Assembly (NCBI GenBank): GCA_002067265.1
Contig: MVQW01000249.1
Span: 1 to 22,727 of the forward strand
Length of the DNA stretch: 22,727 nt
Direction: 5' to 3'
Source of the DNA: Methanomethylovorans sp. PtaU1.Bin073
GTDB taxonomy: Archaea > Halobacteriota > Methanosarcinia > Methanosarcinales > Methanosarcinaceae
In this document: positions 1 to 7,619 of the stretch, in pieces
Position numbering within the stretch: position 1 is the first letter of the stretch
How the letters are laid out: each line of letters begins with the position of its first letter
Program-made: the position numbers and the translations under genes
The notes under the pieces: model-generated
Databases searched by the model: none
Told to the model about the DNA's origin: nothing
What the model saw: only the letters and a program-made list of their open reading frames with translations

Positions 1-956
1 AGAGAAATGATAGTAAGCCACTTGGCTGCTCTGTCCGCCAGCTCCTGGGTATGTGATTTGCTTTCCTGGGCTTCTCTGACAAGTGCAACCACCTGAGAAA
101 GAAAAGACTCAGCCCCAGTTTTTTTAACTTCGATGGTTATGGCTCCTTCACCATTGATAGACCCTCCAATGACCTCATCACCTTTCACTTTACTGACAGG
201 CTTCGATTCTCCAGTGAGCATGGCTTCGTTAACCGATGTATCTCCATGAGTAACCATTCCGTCTGCAGGGATCTTCTCTCCGGGTCTTACAAGAAGTATA
301 TCACCGGTAACGATCTCTTCCAGCGGGATATCCCTCACATTTCCCTTCTCATCAACCTTATGGGCATCAGCCGGCAGCAACCTGACCAGTTCCTCCAGCG
401 CTTTGGAAGCTCCCATCACGGAACGCATCTCAAGCCAGTGGCCAAGCAGCATGATATCTATAAGCGTTGCCAGTTCCCAGAATAAGATCATCCCCGTCAG
501 GCCAAAAACAACCAGACTACTATAGATATATGCCACTGTTATAGCAACAGCTATCAGGGTCATCATACCGGGAGCATGCGAAATCAGTTCTTGCCTGATA
601 CCCACAAGGAAAGGCTGTCCACCGTAGAAGAATATAACTGTGGAAAGCAGGAACAGTATATAAATATCACCTCTAAAGGAGGGCACTGTTATCCCGAAAA
701 CTGCAAACAGGAACTCCTGAATAACTGGAGACAGTAAAAGCACAGGGATGGTGATAATCACAGAAACAAAGAACCGTTTCCTGAAATCCTTGACCATCAT
801 TGCATGGTGGTCAGTGTGTCCTGTGCGCATGTCCTTTGAACTATGCTTACTCTGCTGGTTTTGATCTCCATGTTCCATATGTTCATGTTCTTCCATTAAC
901 ATTTCTCCAGCATTATGGTGCATACTCTCATGCATTTGCATCTTATCATCTTCCAT
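1..956 (-). CDS. Heavy-metal (copper-type) translocating P1B ATPase, N-terminal part, cut by window edge
   Basis: The frame stays open from an ATG at 956 to base 1, giving the first 318 residues of a P-type ATPase. The first 55 residues are rich in His and Met and look like a cytosolic metal-binding tail of the CopB type. Membrane segments follow (about 62-90, 98-118, 131-150, 153-172). The GHWLE motif at 172-176 is typical of P1B pumps, and the actuator-domain motif TGES lies at 248-251. The CPx motif, the phosphorylation DKTG and the ATP-binding domain would lie outside the window, so the transported ion (Cu+, Cu2+ or another soft metal) cannot be read. A strong ribosome binding site (GGGGGTGAAG) sits 3-4 bases upstream of the ATG and decides the start. 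There is no N-terminal CxxC heavy-metal-associated domain; the His/Met tail takes its place. Confidence 0.9.
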   Translation of the reverse strand, partial: MEDDKMQMHESMHHNAGEMLMEEHEHMEHGDQNQQSKHSSKDMRTGHTDHHAMMVKDFRKRFFVSVIITIPVLLLSPVIQEFLFAVFGITVPSFRGDIYILFLLSTVIFFYGGQPFLVGIRQELISHAPGMMTLIAVAITVAYIYSSLVVFGLTGMILFWELATLIDIMLLGHWLEMRSVMGASKALEELVRLLPADAHKVDEKGNVRDIPLEEIVTGDILLVRPGEKIPADGMVTHGDTSVNEAMLTGESKPVSKVKGDEVIGGSINGEGAITIEVKKTGAESFLSQVVALVREAQESKSHTQELADRAAKWLTIIS

Positions 957-1001
957 GTGCTTCACCCCCTTTATCCTATTCCTCTTTTTAGTAATCCTAT
1001 A

Positions 1002-1230
1002 TCAGATACCCAATTTTTTTCTGTTGCTCTCTATATGTTCCATCATGGCATATACGGCTTTTTTAGCATCTGTTTCCACATGCATTGATCCTCAGGTATG
1101 TATGGTACTGGTAAGTGGAAGCTCCCATGGAGTTGCGTAATAACATCATGCTCATGGCCGTTCCATCTTCTTTAATTCTTTCGTATACTTTCCTTACTGA
1201 TGTATGACAGGACATCCTATCTGATTCCAT
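1002..1230 (-). pseudogene. cooS: Degraded carbon monoxide dehydrogenase catalytic subunit (CooS) remnant
   Basis: Two short minus-strand frames carry what I recognise as the two ends of a methanogen CooS. From the ATG at 1230, one frame reads SCHTSVRKVYERIKEDG, like the CooS N-terminus. It then jumps to TAMSMMLLRNSMGASTYQYH, which in intact CooS lies after the Cys-rich cluster-binding segment, so that segment is missing. This frame soon breaks and stops at 1063. In another frame, ending at 1002, the sequence VETDAKKAVYAMMEHIESNR followed by KKLGI resembles the CooS C-terminus. About 55 and 27 residues remain of a protein normally around 630 long. No catalytic cluster ligand survives, so this is not a working enzyme. 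The match rests on remembered family sequence, not on a search. Confidence 0.6.
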
Positions 1231-1340
1231 TGTTCTTCTCCCTGGAATCCTAACTTGCCAAGCTTATGCTCCAGCCCTTAATAGTCTGAGAATGGGATTT
1301 GAAAGAACTATCGATATGACAGATCCAGGTAAGTAATTGT

Positions 1341-2195
1341 TTACTGGACCCTCTCTCCGCAATATTTGCAAAAACATGCATCTTCATCATGATCGTCCTG
1401 GCCGCACTTTGAGCATATAAGTTTTTTACGCCTCTTTTTTTTCTCTTCCATGGAAACCAGGGACATTTCACTGGTCACTATCCCGGTAGGTACAGCTATG
1501 ATGCTGTAACCCAGTATCATGACAAAGGCAGCGAGAGCCCTGCCCAGTGATGTTTGAGGTACGATATCCCCGAATCCCACAGTGGTAATGGTCACTATGG
1601 CCCAGTATATGCTGCTGGGAATGCTGGTAAAGCCATTCTTTTCGCCTTCGATGAGGTACATGAGCGATCCCATTACAATTACCATTGTCAGCACAGTGAA
1701 CATGAATATGATTATCTTCCTGCTGCTTGCACGCAATGCTCTCAGTAGCAGTTCTGTTTCACTGATATACGGTACCAGTTTCAATACCCTGAATATCCTT
1801 AACACACGCAGCACTCTCACGACCAGTAGGAACTGACTTCCAGGTAATATGAGGCTTATATATGTAGGAATTATGGAAATTAAGTCCACTATTCCGAAGA
1901 GGCTGGTTGCATAAGCTATTTTACTCCTGACACACGTAAGACGTAGCAGGTATTCAATGGTAAAAAGAATGGTAAAGGACCATTCCAGTCCATGTAGTAC
2001 AGTGCCGTATGTATCCCTCAGGGAACTGATACTATCCAGCATCACCACAATGACACTAAGGACTATGCTGACAATAAGCAGAACATCAAAATTTTTTCCA
2101 GCTTTTGTATCAGCTTCAAAGATCACATTATATAACCATTTTCTCCATTCCGGGCCTTCTGGCCTGTTCTCTTTTTCCCTTAATAAAGTGACCAT
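1341..2195 (-). CDS. Voltage-gated-type potassium channel with C-terminal zinc ribbon
   Basis: A 284-residue six-transmembrane channel subunit. S1 is at about 37-54, S2 at 69-85, S3 at 96-117, S4 at about 121-141 with regularly spaced arginines (RVLRVLRIFRVLK), S5 at 160-182, the pore helix at 193-205, the selectivity filter TVGFGD at 205-210, and S6 at 217-241. This is the plan of a homotetrameric Kv-like channel, and TVGFGD indicates K+ selectivity. After S6 comes a very basic stretch (EKKKRRKK, 251-258) and a short ribbon with Cys at 261, 264, 274, 276 and 279, which is probably a zinc site. The start has a GGTGG ribosome binding site 7-8 bases upstream that begins right at the stop codon of dinB. 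The 14-base gap makes co-transcription with dinB likely. A ligand or redox role for the ribbon is possible but unproven. Confidence 0.9.
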   Translation of the reverse strand: MVTLLREKENRPEGPEWRKWLYNVIFEADTKAGKNFDVLLIVSIVLSVIVVMLDSISSLRDTYGTVLHGLEWSFTILFTIEYLLRLTCVRSKIAYATSLFGIVDLISIIPTYISLILPGSQFLLVVRVLRVLRIFRVLKLVPYISETELLLRALRASSRKIIIFMFTVLTMVIVMGSLMYLIEGEKNGFTSIPSSIYWAIVTITTVGFGDIVPQTSLGRALAAFVMILGYSIIAVPTGIVTSEMSLVSMEEKKKRRKKLICSKCGQDDHDEDACFCKYCGERVQ

Positions 2196-2209
2196 TATTG
2201 TTCCACCTT

Positions 2210-3301
2210 TCAGAAATACTCGAACAAGCTTTTTTGTCCAATATTTTGCTGCAGGTTGCCAACCCTCACACCTATCCGCCGAAAGTCCATGCTGCTTTCA
2301 CGAAGGAATTGCAACATTATCTCTCTTGCAGTTTCGTGCAGGATACCTTTGTCAGAGACCGCATGGTTGAGAGTGCGGCTTTTAGTTGCCATTCTGAAGT
2401 TCGAGAAGATAACAGTTATAGTAACGGATCTGAAACTCACTTTTCTTGAAAAGGCTTTTTTGATAACATCATCCACCAGTTCGTCCAGAAGGGCGAATAC
2501 CATATCATCATCTCTGGTGTTCTCTTTCAGGGAGGCCATTCTGCCTATCTGGTCCGTGGCAGTCCTCTCGGTGACAGGTGATTCATCGATACCAGATGCA
2601 GCTTTTTTGAGCCATGTACCCCGGTTCTTACCAAACTCTGCGATGAGTTCCTGGGCATCATACGCTGCAAGCTGACCGATGGTTTCAATACCCATTTGTT
2701 GGAGCTTCTCTTCAGTCACCTTCCCAATGCCCCAGAGTTTTTTTACGGGCATGGGACTTAAGAAATCTCTCACGTCTTCAGGCTTCACTGTTGTCATACC
2801 ATCAGGTTTTCGGAAAGATGATGCCATCTTAGCTATCAGCTTGTTAGGGCCGATACCCACGGAACATGTCAGTTTTTCATGTTCCAGTACATCATGTTTT
2901 ATCCGCATACCAATATACTGTGCCTTTTCGAAGTCTTTGCCACAGTTCTGGGATATTTCCAGGAACGCCTCATCAATGCTTATTTTCTCAAAAGCTTCCT
3001 CACTATCAGCATGAGAGCTAAGTATGTCCATGACACGGGCCGAAACCTCTTCATAGAACCCTTTGCGCACAGGAAGAAAAACAGCATCAGGTTTTAGGGA
3101 CTTAGCCTGCCTGCAGGGCATGGCTGAACGTATACCGGCTTTTCTGGCAATATAATTTGATGTGCTTACTGCTCCTCCTTCTTCACCCCGGTTAGAATAC
3201 ATGCACACCACAACAGCCTTATCTTTGAGTGAAGGGTCTTCACGTTCTTCTATGGCAGCGTAGAAGTAGTCCATGTCCACATGTATTATCACACGTTCCA
3301 T
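2210..3301 (-). CDS. dinB: DNA polymerase IV (Y-family, archaeal Dbh/DinB type)
   Basis: A 363-residue translesion polymerase of normal family length. The catalytic carboxylates are visible: D9 in HVDMDYFYA and D110-E111 in SIDEAF. Y14 is at the steric-gate position. The little-finger domain follows after about residue 240. The protein ends exactly in QKSLFEYF (356-363), a canonical PCNA-interacting box, as expected for archaeal DinB, which is recruited to the sliding clamp. The ATG at 3301 has no clear ribosome binding site; a TATA-like AATAAAAA lies about 25-30 bases upstream, so the mRNA may be leaderless. The K+ channel gene follows after 14 bases on the same strand. Confidence 0.95.
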   Translation of the reverse strand: MERVIIHVDMDYFYAAIEEREDPSLKDKAVVVCMYSNRGEEGGAVSTSNYIARKAGIRSAMPCRQAKSLKPDAVFLPVRKGFYEEVSARVMDILSSHADSEEAFEKISIDEAFLEISQNCGKDFEKAQYIGMRIKHDVLEHEKLTCSVGIGPNKLIAKMASSFRKPDGMTTVKPEDVRDFLSPMPVKKLWGIGKVTEEKLQQMGIETIGQLAAYDAQELIAEFGKNRGTWLKKAASGIDESPVTERTATDQIGRMASLKENTRDDDMVFALLDELVDDVIKKAFSRKVSFRSVTITVIFSNFRMATKSRTLNHAVSDKGILHETAREIMLQFLRESSMDFRRIGVRVGNLQQNIGQKSLFEYF

Positions 3302-3322
3302 TACAAGGAAAAAGGACGGAGT

Positions 3323-3335
3323 AGTTTTTATTGTT
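3323..3335 (-). promoter_or_regulatory. Possible TATA box of dinB (leaderless transcript)
   Basis: On the minus strand the sequence AACAATAAAAACT lies about 25-30 bases before the dinB ATG. The short upstream region (44 bases to the GNAT stop) has no GGTG/GAGG site near the start codon. This fits an archaeal leaderless promoter, but the match is weak and the gene could also be read through from the GNAT gene. Confidence 0.3.
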
Positions 3336-3345
3336 AACCCGTCCG

Positions 3346-4404
3346 TTAAAGGATCGTATCCCTGCAGTCCACGTAGAAAGTACTGAAATCCGGGAGTTTT
3401 CCTGCAATGGGCTTTGCATATATGTACTCTGTTTCGAGGTGGGGCCTGAATACTTTTAACAGTTCGAACAGTGGATCTACCGGGTCTATATATGTGCCAA
3501 AGAAATCACATTTTGTCTCGTACATTAGAGAACTGCAGTGTTCAAATATCTCTACCATAGCATCTGGATACCCAGGCTTGAATGCATGGTTTACGATGTT
3601 ACGGAACCTGAAATATTCTCCTTCTTTAGGAACAAGGGGTATGCGTGTAAAATGTCGCAGCATGTTCTGCATGTTTGCCATAAGTTTCCATAGGAGTGGT
3701 TCCCGTGTATATGCCATCTCCGCAAGTACTGCCGTATCCCAGAAACCTCCACAAGCCACTATGGTGCCATTATGTTTAGCAACAATAAAATTCTCAAGTC
3801 CGTATCCAAGTATCCTGTTTGTGTAATCCTTGAAACTTTCAGGTGTGAAAGGTATGAAATGTGTTCTTCCTGCATAGTATTGGTTGATAAGTCCAACAGC
3901 TTCAGGCAGTTCTGATTCGTCAATATGGTCTATTGCATACTTTTTCTCGGCATTCTCTTTCCTGGTGGTCGAGATCTCACAAATTGTGATCTCTTTCTCT
4001 CTTATATACCCTAACTTCTCTGTAAGTTTTCTGTAGGGTTCGTTTGGTCCATAGATGTGACAGTAGATATATGAAGATTTGATATCTTCTGCGTGTTTTT
4101 CCATCTCTCTGATCAACTGGATAGCTATACTTTTTCTACGAAAGGCCGGATCTACCATGACTTCGGTCAGGTATACATAAGGCCCCAGAGGTCCATGTTT
4201 AACAGTCCAGCCCACATAACCTGCTATTTGTTCATGCTCTTCTGCCACCATTATCTTCCAGTTATCATAAAGCTCATATCTTGCGGTGATATCTGGCGAC
4301 AGATCGGTCACCATGGCTACCTTGTCATTACCACGAGGGCTCAATTTTTCAATATCAAGCAAAGCATCATTGTCACTAGGTATGAAGGGTCTGATTCTTA
4401 CCAT
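3346..4404 (-). CDS. GNAT-family N-acetyltransferase with two GNAT-like halves
   Basis: A 352-residue protein. The first half (about 1-145) is a recognisable GNAT fold: beta strands with VYLTEVMVDPAFRRKSIAIQ at about 77-96 form the acetyl-CoA-binding motif A region, and the YRKLTEKLGYIREKE stretch at about 124-138 is the typical closing motif. The usual R/Q-x-x-G-x-G/A pocket is altered to RRKSIA, so both glycines are absent. The second half (about 160-352) has GNAT-like traits (LENFIVAKHNGTIVACGGF at 203-221) but is more diverged. The substrate is unknown. A ribosome binding site (AGGGG) lies 7 bases before the ATG and a TATA-like TTTATAAAG lies about 70 bases upstream. It is separated from dinB by 44 bases on the same strand. 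It could act on a protein N-terminus, an amine or a small metabolite; nothing in the context decides. Confidence 0.8.
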   Translation of the reverse strand: MVRIRPFIPSDNDALLDIEKLSPRGNDKVAMVTDLSPDITARYELYDNWKIMVAEEHEQIAGYVGWTVKHGPLGPYVYLTEVMVDPAFRRKSIAIQLIREMEKHAEDIKSSYIYCHIYGPNEPYRKLTEKLGYIREKEITICEISTTRKENAEKKYAIDHIDESELPEAVGLINQYYAGRTHFIPFTPESFKDYTNRILGYGLENFIVAKHNGTIVACGGFWDTAVLAEMAYTREPLLWKLMANMQNMLRHFTRIPLVPKEGEYFRFRNIVNHAFKPGYPDAMVEIFEHCSSLMYETKCDFFGTYIDPVDPLFELLKVFRPHLETEYIYAKPIAGKLPDFSTFYVDCRDTIL

Positions 4405-4470
4405 ATGTTTTCCCCTAAAAGCTTATTTTTAACTCATTGACAAAAATAGATTCTGAACTCAACGCTTTTC

Positions 4471-4479
4471 TTTATAAAG
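4471..4479 (-). promoter_or_regulatory. Probable TATA box of the GNAT gene
   Basis: TTTATAAAG reads almost the same on both strands. On the minus strand it would place a transcription start near 4445-4448, about 40 bases before the GNAT ATG, which is a usual archaeal spacing. Confidence 0.4.
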
Positions 4480-4720
4480 AGTTAAGTTCCTCCCTACATA
4501 AAAATTGACTTCAGTAAATATAATAGTTTTGGAACTATATGATATGCTTTAACAAAACAAAATATATTTAATATTCAAAAAGAAAAATTTATTTATTTAA
4601 AAATTAATTCACTATTAAAACGACAATTGTCCTAAAATAACTATATTTTACACATAAATATATATAGTATTAGAAGGAAAAAGGCATCTATATGTCGGGA
4701 GGTATTTTGTTCAGAAGATA

Positions 4721-4728
4721 TTTATACT
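4721..4728 (+). promoter_or_regulatory. Probable TATA box of the carrier-protein gene cluster
   Basis: TTTATACT preceded by purine-rich CAGAAGATA (BRE-like). A start about 25 bases downstream (near 4750) would give a roughly 50-base leader before the carrier-protein gene. Other TATA-like runs are nearby (4655-4668), so the choice is tentative. Confidence 0.4.
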
Positions 4729-4803
4729 AATGCATAGTTAATAAACTCTTAAATGGACTAACATTGGTCATTGATCTCCAAAACAAAAATTTGAGGTATG
4801 CTA

Positions 4804-5049
4804 ATGGAAAACATAAAAACCAGTATAGTCAATTATCTGAAAGACAATTCTTTTATGGATAAGAACACCGAGTTAGGAGATTCTGATTCTCTCACTCAGA
4901 ATGGAATTATAGATTCGATCGGTTTACTTGAACTATTGGATTACATAAGTGAAAAATATTCTGTAGAAATCCCTGAAGACATGCTGATCCCGGAAAATCT
5001 GGATTCATTGCATGGACTAACTAATATGATAACCAGTCTTGCAAAGTGA
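4804..5049 (+). CDS. Acyl carrier protein-like phosphopantetheine carrier
   Basis: An 81-residue acidic protein of typical carrier size. S38 in the context GIIDSIGLLELL is the expected site of 4'-phosphopantetheine attachment. The EKYSVEIPEDMLIPENL segment (50-66) matches helix II/III of carrier proteins. Two in-frame ATGs exist, at 4798 and 4804. The GAGGT ribosome binding site (4793-4797) touches the first but is 6 bases from the second, so 4804 is chosen. The next gene, an acyl-adenylating ligase, starts 4 bases after the stop, which strongly suggests the pair loads an acyl or amino-acyl group on this carrier. Archaea make isoprenoid lipids and generally lack the fatty-acid-synthase carrier system, so a free-standing carrier points to a special pathway and perhaps gene transfer from bacteria. 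Confidence 0.9.
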   Translation: MENIKTSIVNYLKDNSFMDKNTELGDSDSLTQNGIIDSIGLLELLDYISEKYSVEIPEDMLIPENLDSLHGLTNMITSLAK

Positions 5050-5053
5050 GATA

Positions 5054-6532
5054 ATGAAGATAGATGCATATCTTACAGAACATGCCAGAAAAACACCTTC
5101 TCGCATTGCCTTGGAAGAAGGAAATAATTCTATCTCATATGAGACGCTTGAAGCTAGCGTAAATGATATTGCTTCATCAATGAGGGAATTCAGGCATTGT
5201 AGGTTTGCAATATTAGAAGAGATGGGGATCCAGTACATAAAAATGCTCATGGCAGTGTATAGGTCGGATAATATTGCTATCCCTATGCCGATCGAAATGC
5301 CTAGGATCAGTTTAGAAAAGATCCTCGATAACTCTCATGTCAGGAATATAATTACTACAGAGGTACAATATTCTAAATTCGGGGACAGCTTTTTCGAGCG
5401 TTTTGGGACCGTTCTCATCGTTTCAGACGACAAGCCGGTCAGATCCATACGCCAGGAAATCTCGATAGAATCAAACCACCCGGAACTTAAACTTGTATTG
5501 TATACTTCTGGTACGACAGGTACTCCTAAAGGTGTCATGTTAAGTGACAAGAATCTTACAACAAATGCAGCATCCATTATAGAGATACTTGGTCTGACCC
5601 CTGATGATAAAGCAGCAATGGTAATATCCCCGCACCATGCTTTCGGAAATTCTATAATCAACTCCCATTTGATGGCAGGCGGATGCATTGCAATGGGAAA
5701 CATGAAATTCATAGGTTCGGTCTTCAGTTTGATAGAATCTGGCGTGACCGTATTTTATGGAGTGCCCAGTACGTATCGTATACTGCTGCGCTATCCAGAC
5801 CGTTTCAAAAAGGCGTTCTCCAATGTCAAGATCGCTGCGTCAGCAGGCGGTGGAATGACCAAGCAAATTGTGAGAAATATAAAGGAACTAGTGCCTGGAA
5901 TTGAGATACTGCCGATGTATGGCCAAACCGAAGCTACAGCAAGGCTTGCATATGTACCAAAAGAAGATGTAGACGAGTTCATTGAAACGATAGGTAAACC
6001 AATTCCGGGTGTCACTTTGGATGTATTTGATTCTGAAGGACAGCCAGTTGGACCAAATGTCACAGCCGAACTGGTTGCCAAAGGCGATAATATATTGCTG
6101 GGATATCTGGATGATGAAGTTGCCACTAAAAAGAAGATCATAGACGGATGGATGTACACCGGGGATCTTGCACAGAAACTGCCCAATGGGTACTTCAAAC
6201 TGATGGGACGCAAGGATGACCTCATCAAAATAGGCGACCATCTGGTGAATCCGAGAGAAATCGAAAAAACCATCGAGAACAATAATAAGGTCTCAGCGGT
6301 CTTTGTTGTACCTGTAGCCCATGAACTTATGGGAACAGCTATAAGTCTGATGGTCATGCCTGAACCGGAAACAGACGTTGACACCCTGTTCAAATTCTGC
6401 CGTAAAAATCTTCCAGCACACTTATACCCAAAAGAGATCCTTTTTATTGACCATCTCCCCTTAACTGAGAATGGTAAGATCTGCAACCGATTGATCATAG
6501 AGGAATATCAAAATGTCAAAAATTGTATGTAA
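5054..6532 (+). CDS. AMP-forming acyl/amino-acyl ligase (adenylating enzyme)
   Basis: A 492-residue member of the ANL superfamily, close to the usual length. The phosphate-binding loop YTSGTTGTPKG is at 150-160, the A5 motif YGQTEA at 289-294, YTGD at 368-371, and GRKDDLIKIGDHLVNPREIE (385-404) forms the hinge and A8 region. The catalytic lysine is K475 in NGKI. It should adenylate a carboxylate and pass it to a thiol; the adjacent carrier protein is the obvious acceptor. The ATG at 5054 has a GTGAG ribosome binding site overlapping the carrier stop; an upstream TTG at 5039 inside the carrier gene is less likely. The 3' end overlaps the next gene by 20 bases. The substrate cannot be read: it could be an amino acid (DltA-like), a hydroxy acid or a short fatty acid. 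Confidence 0.92.
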   Translation: MKIDAYLTEHARKTPSRIALEEGNNSISYETLEASVNDIASSMREFRHCRFAILEEMGIQYIKMLMAVYRSDNIAIPMPIEMPRISLEKILDNSHVRNIITTEVQYSKFGDSFFERFGTVLIVSDDKPVRSIRQEISIESNHPELKLVLYTSGTTGTPKGVMLSDKNLTTNAASIIEILGLTPDDKAAMVISPHHAFGNSIINSHLMAGGCIAMGNMKFIGSVFSLIESGVTVFYGVPSTYRILLRYPDRFKKAFSNVKIAASAGGGMTKQIVRNIKELVPGIEILPMYGQTEATARLAYVPKEDVDEFIETIGKPIPGVTLDVFDSEGQPVGPNVTAELVAKGDNILLGYLDDEVATKKKIIDGWMYTGDLAQKLPNGYFKLMGRKDDLIKIGDHLVNPREIEKTIENNNKVSAVFVVPVAHELMGTAISLMVMPEPETDVDTLFKFCRKNLPAHLYPKEILFIDHLPLTENGKICNRLIIEEYQNVKNCM

Positions 6533-7538
6533 AAAATGTATCCTGGATTCTGAGATGCCAGGTATAACTATCAATGAGGAGACAGGCCTCTGTCATTTTT
6601 GCGAAACATTCAAACCTCTTACTGCATCTGATAAGGAAAAGTACCTTGCAGAGATGGAAGAGATCTTTGACCGGATCAAGGGCAGGGGTGAATATGATGT
6701 TATCTATGCACTATCCGGAGGAAAAGATTCATCATACACGCTATATAAGCTCAAAAAGGATTATCCATTCCTGAAAGTCTTGGCCGTCCTCTTCAATAAT
6801 GGTTTCATATCTGAAAACGCGATCGAAAATGCCAAGAAGATGTGCGAGATCACAGGGTCAGACTATTATGAGCTCACGATGGATAGGCAGCGACTATGCA
6901 ATGCTTGGAGAAAAGCTGCAGATTCTGTAGATGCATTCCCTAAATTTGCTAAATACAGAGCAAGTGATATCTGCAATACCTGCATCAGTATAATCAAGCA
7001 GAAGCTGATAGAATATGCCATTGCCAGAAATGCCCCGGTCATAATATTTGCTTTCACGGCCGGACAGGCTCCTAATCCTATAATCAAGTTGAACTACAAT
7101 TTCATCAAGTTATCAAGAAACCTTTTTGAAAAACAGCTTGAGAAAATTGGTATTGATGACAAAGATGAAAGTTTCATGATGAAAAAGTCAGTCATTGAAA
7201 AGATGGACAAAGATAATCCTCCTATGATCATCCATCCTTTATGCATGTGGGATTATAATGAGGATATGGTGCTGGAGACTGTGACCAAAATAGGATGGAA
7301 GCCTCCGAAACTCAATGACAGCAACTCGACCAACTGTAAATTGAATTCCCTCGCCTGTCATAACCACCTGGAAAAATACGGCATACATCCTTATGCTTTT
7401 GATATCGCAGGGATCGTCAGGAATGGAGATATGTCCAGAGAAGTAGGGCTGGAAAAACTTCATCAGGAACTGTCGCAGCCCCTGATAGATGAAGTTTCCA
7501 AGGAATTGAAAGTTAAGGTGACCCCTCTAAAGAGATAA
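6513..7538 (+). CDS. Zn-ribbon PP-loop ATP pyrophosphatase, related to sugar amidotransferases (WbpG type)
   Basis: 341 residues. An N-terminal ribbon has Cys pairs 6/9 and 27/30 around MPGITINEETGLC, a layout seen in WbpG/PseA-like N-acetyl-sugar amidotransferases. The ATP-binding PP-loop SGGKDSS lies at 68-74. A second CxxC (C154-N-T-C157) follows in a position reminiscent of the iron-sulfur CxxC of TtuA/TtcA thiolases, with further Cys at 244, 275 and 282. The C-terminal half has HPLCMWDYNEDMVLETV (241-257) and STNCKL (272-277), also recalled from the sugar-amidotransferase group. It should adenylate a carbonyl or carboxyl oxygen and allow attack by ammonia or sulfur. Its start codon lies within the ligase gene, behind a GAGGAAT site, implying translational coupling. 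The real acceptor (sugar, carrier-bound acyl group or tRNA) is unknown. Confidence 0.8.
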   Translation: MSKIVCKKCILDSEMPGITINEETGLCHFCETFKPLTASDKEKYLAEMEEIFDRIKGRGEYDVIYALSGGKDSSYTLYKLKKDYPFLKVLAVLFNNGFISENAIENAKKMCEITGSDYYELTMDRQRLCNAWRKAADSVDAFPKFAKYRASDICNTCISIIKQKLIEYAIARNAPVIIFAFTAGQAPNPIIKLNYNFIKLSRNLFEKQLEKIGIDDKDESFMMKKSVIEKMDKDNPPMIIHPLCMWDYNEDMVLETVTKIGWKPPKLNDSNSTNCKLNSLACHNHLEKYGIHPYAFDIAGIVRNGDMSREVGLEKLHQELSQPLIDEVSKELKVKVTPLKR

Positions 7539-7619
7539 TCATATTGTTTAGATGTTTCCATTTTCATATTCAGCAGTCTCTTAGTATTTAATTGCTCAAC
7601 ACAGAAGGAGAGAAATACC

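Larger units (their letters stand above)
4405..4797. other. AT-rich divergent intergenic region
   Basis: About 390 bases between the GNAT gene (minus) and the carrier-protein gene (plus). It is strongly AT-rich (4490-4670 is mostly A/T runs) and has no credible reading frame. It holds promoter-like elements for both sides, listed separately. Confidence 0.7.

Noticed and set aside
3314..3344. GGACGG/CCGTCC inverted repeat between the GNAT gene and dinB
   Set aside because: Only six base pairs with a 19-base loop and no T-run in the needed direction; too weak for a terminator.
5039..5053. TTG start extending the ligase gene into the carrier-protein gene
   Set aside because: The ATG at 5054 has a GTGAG site at proper distance and begins at the usual family N-terminus.
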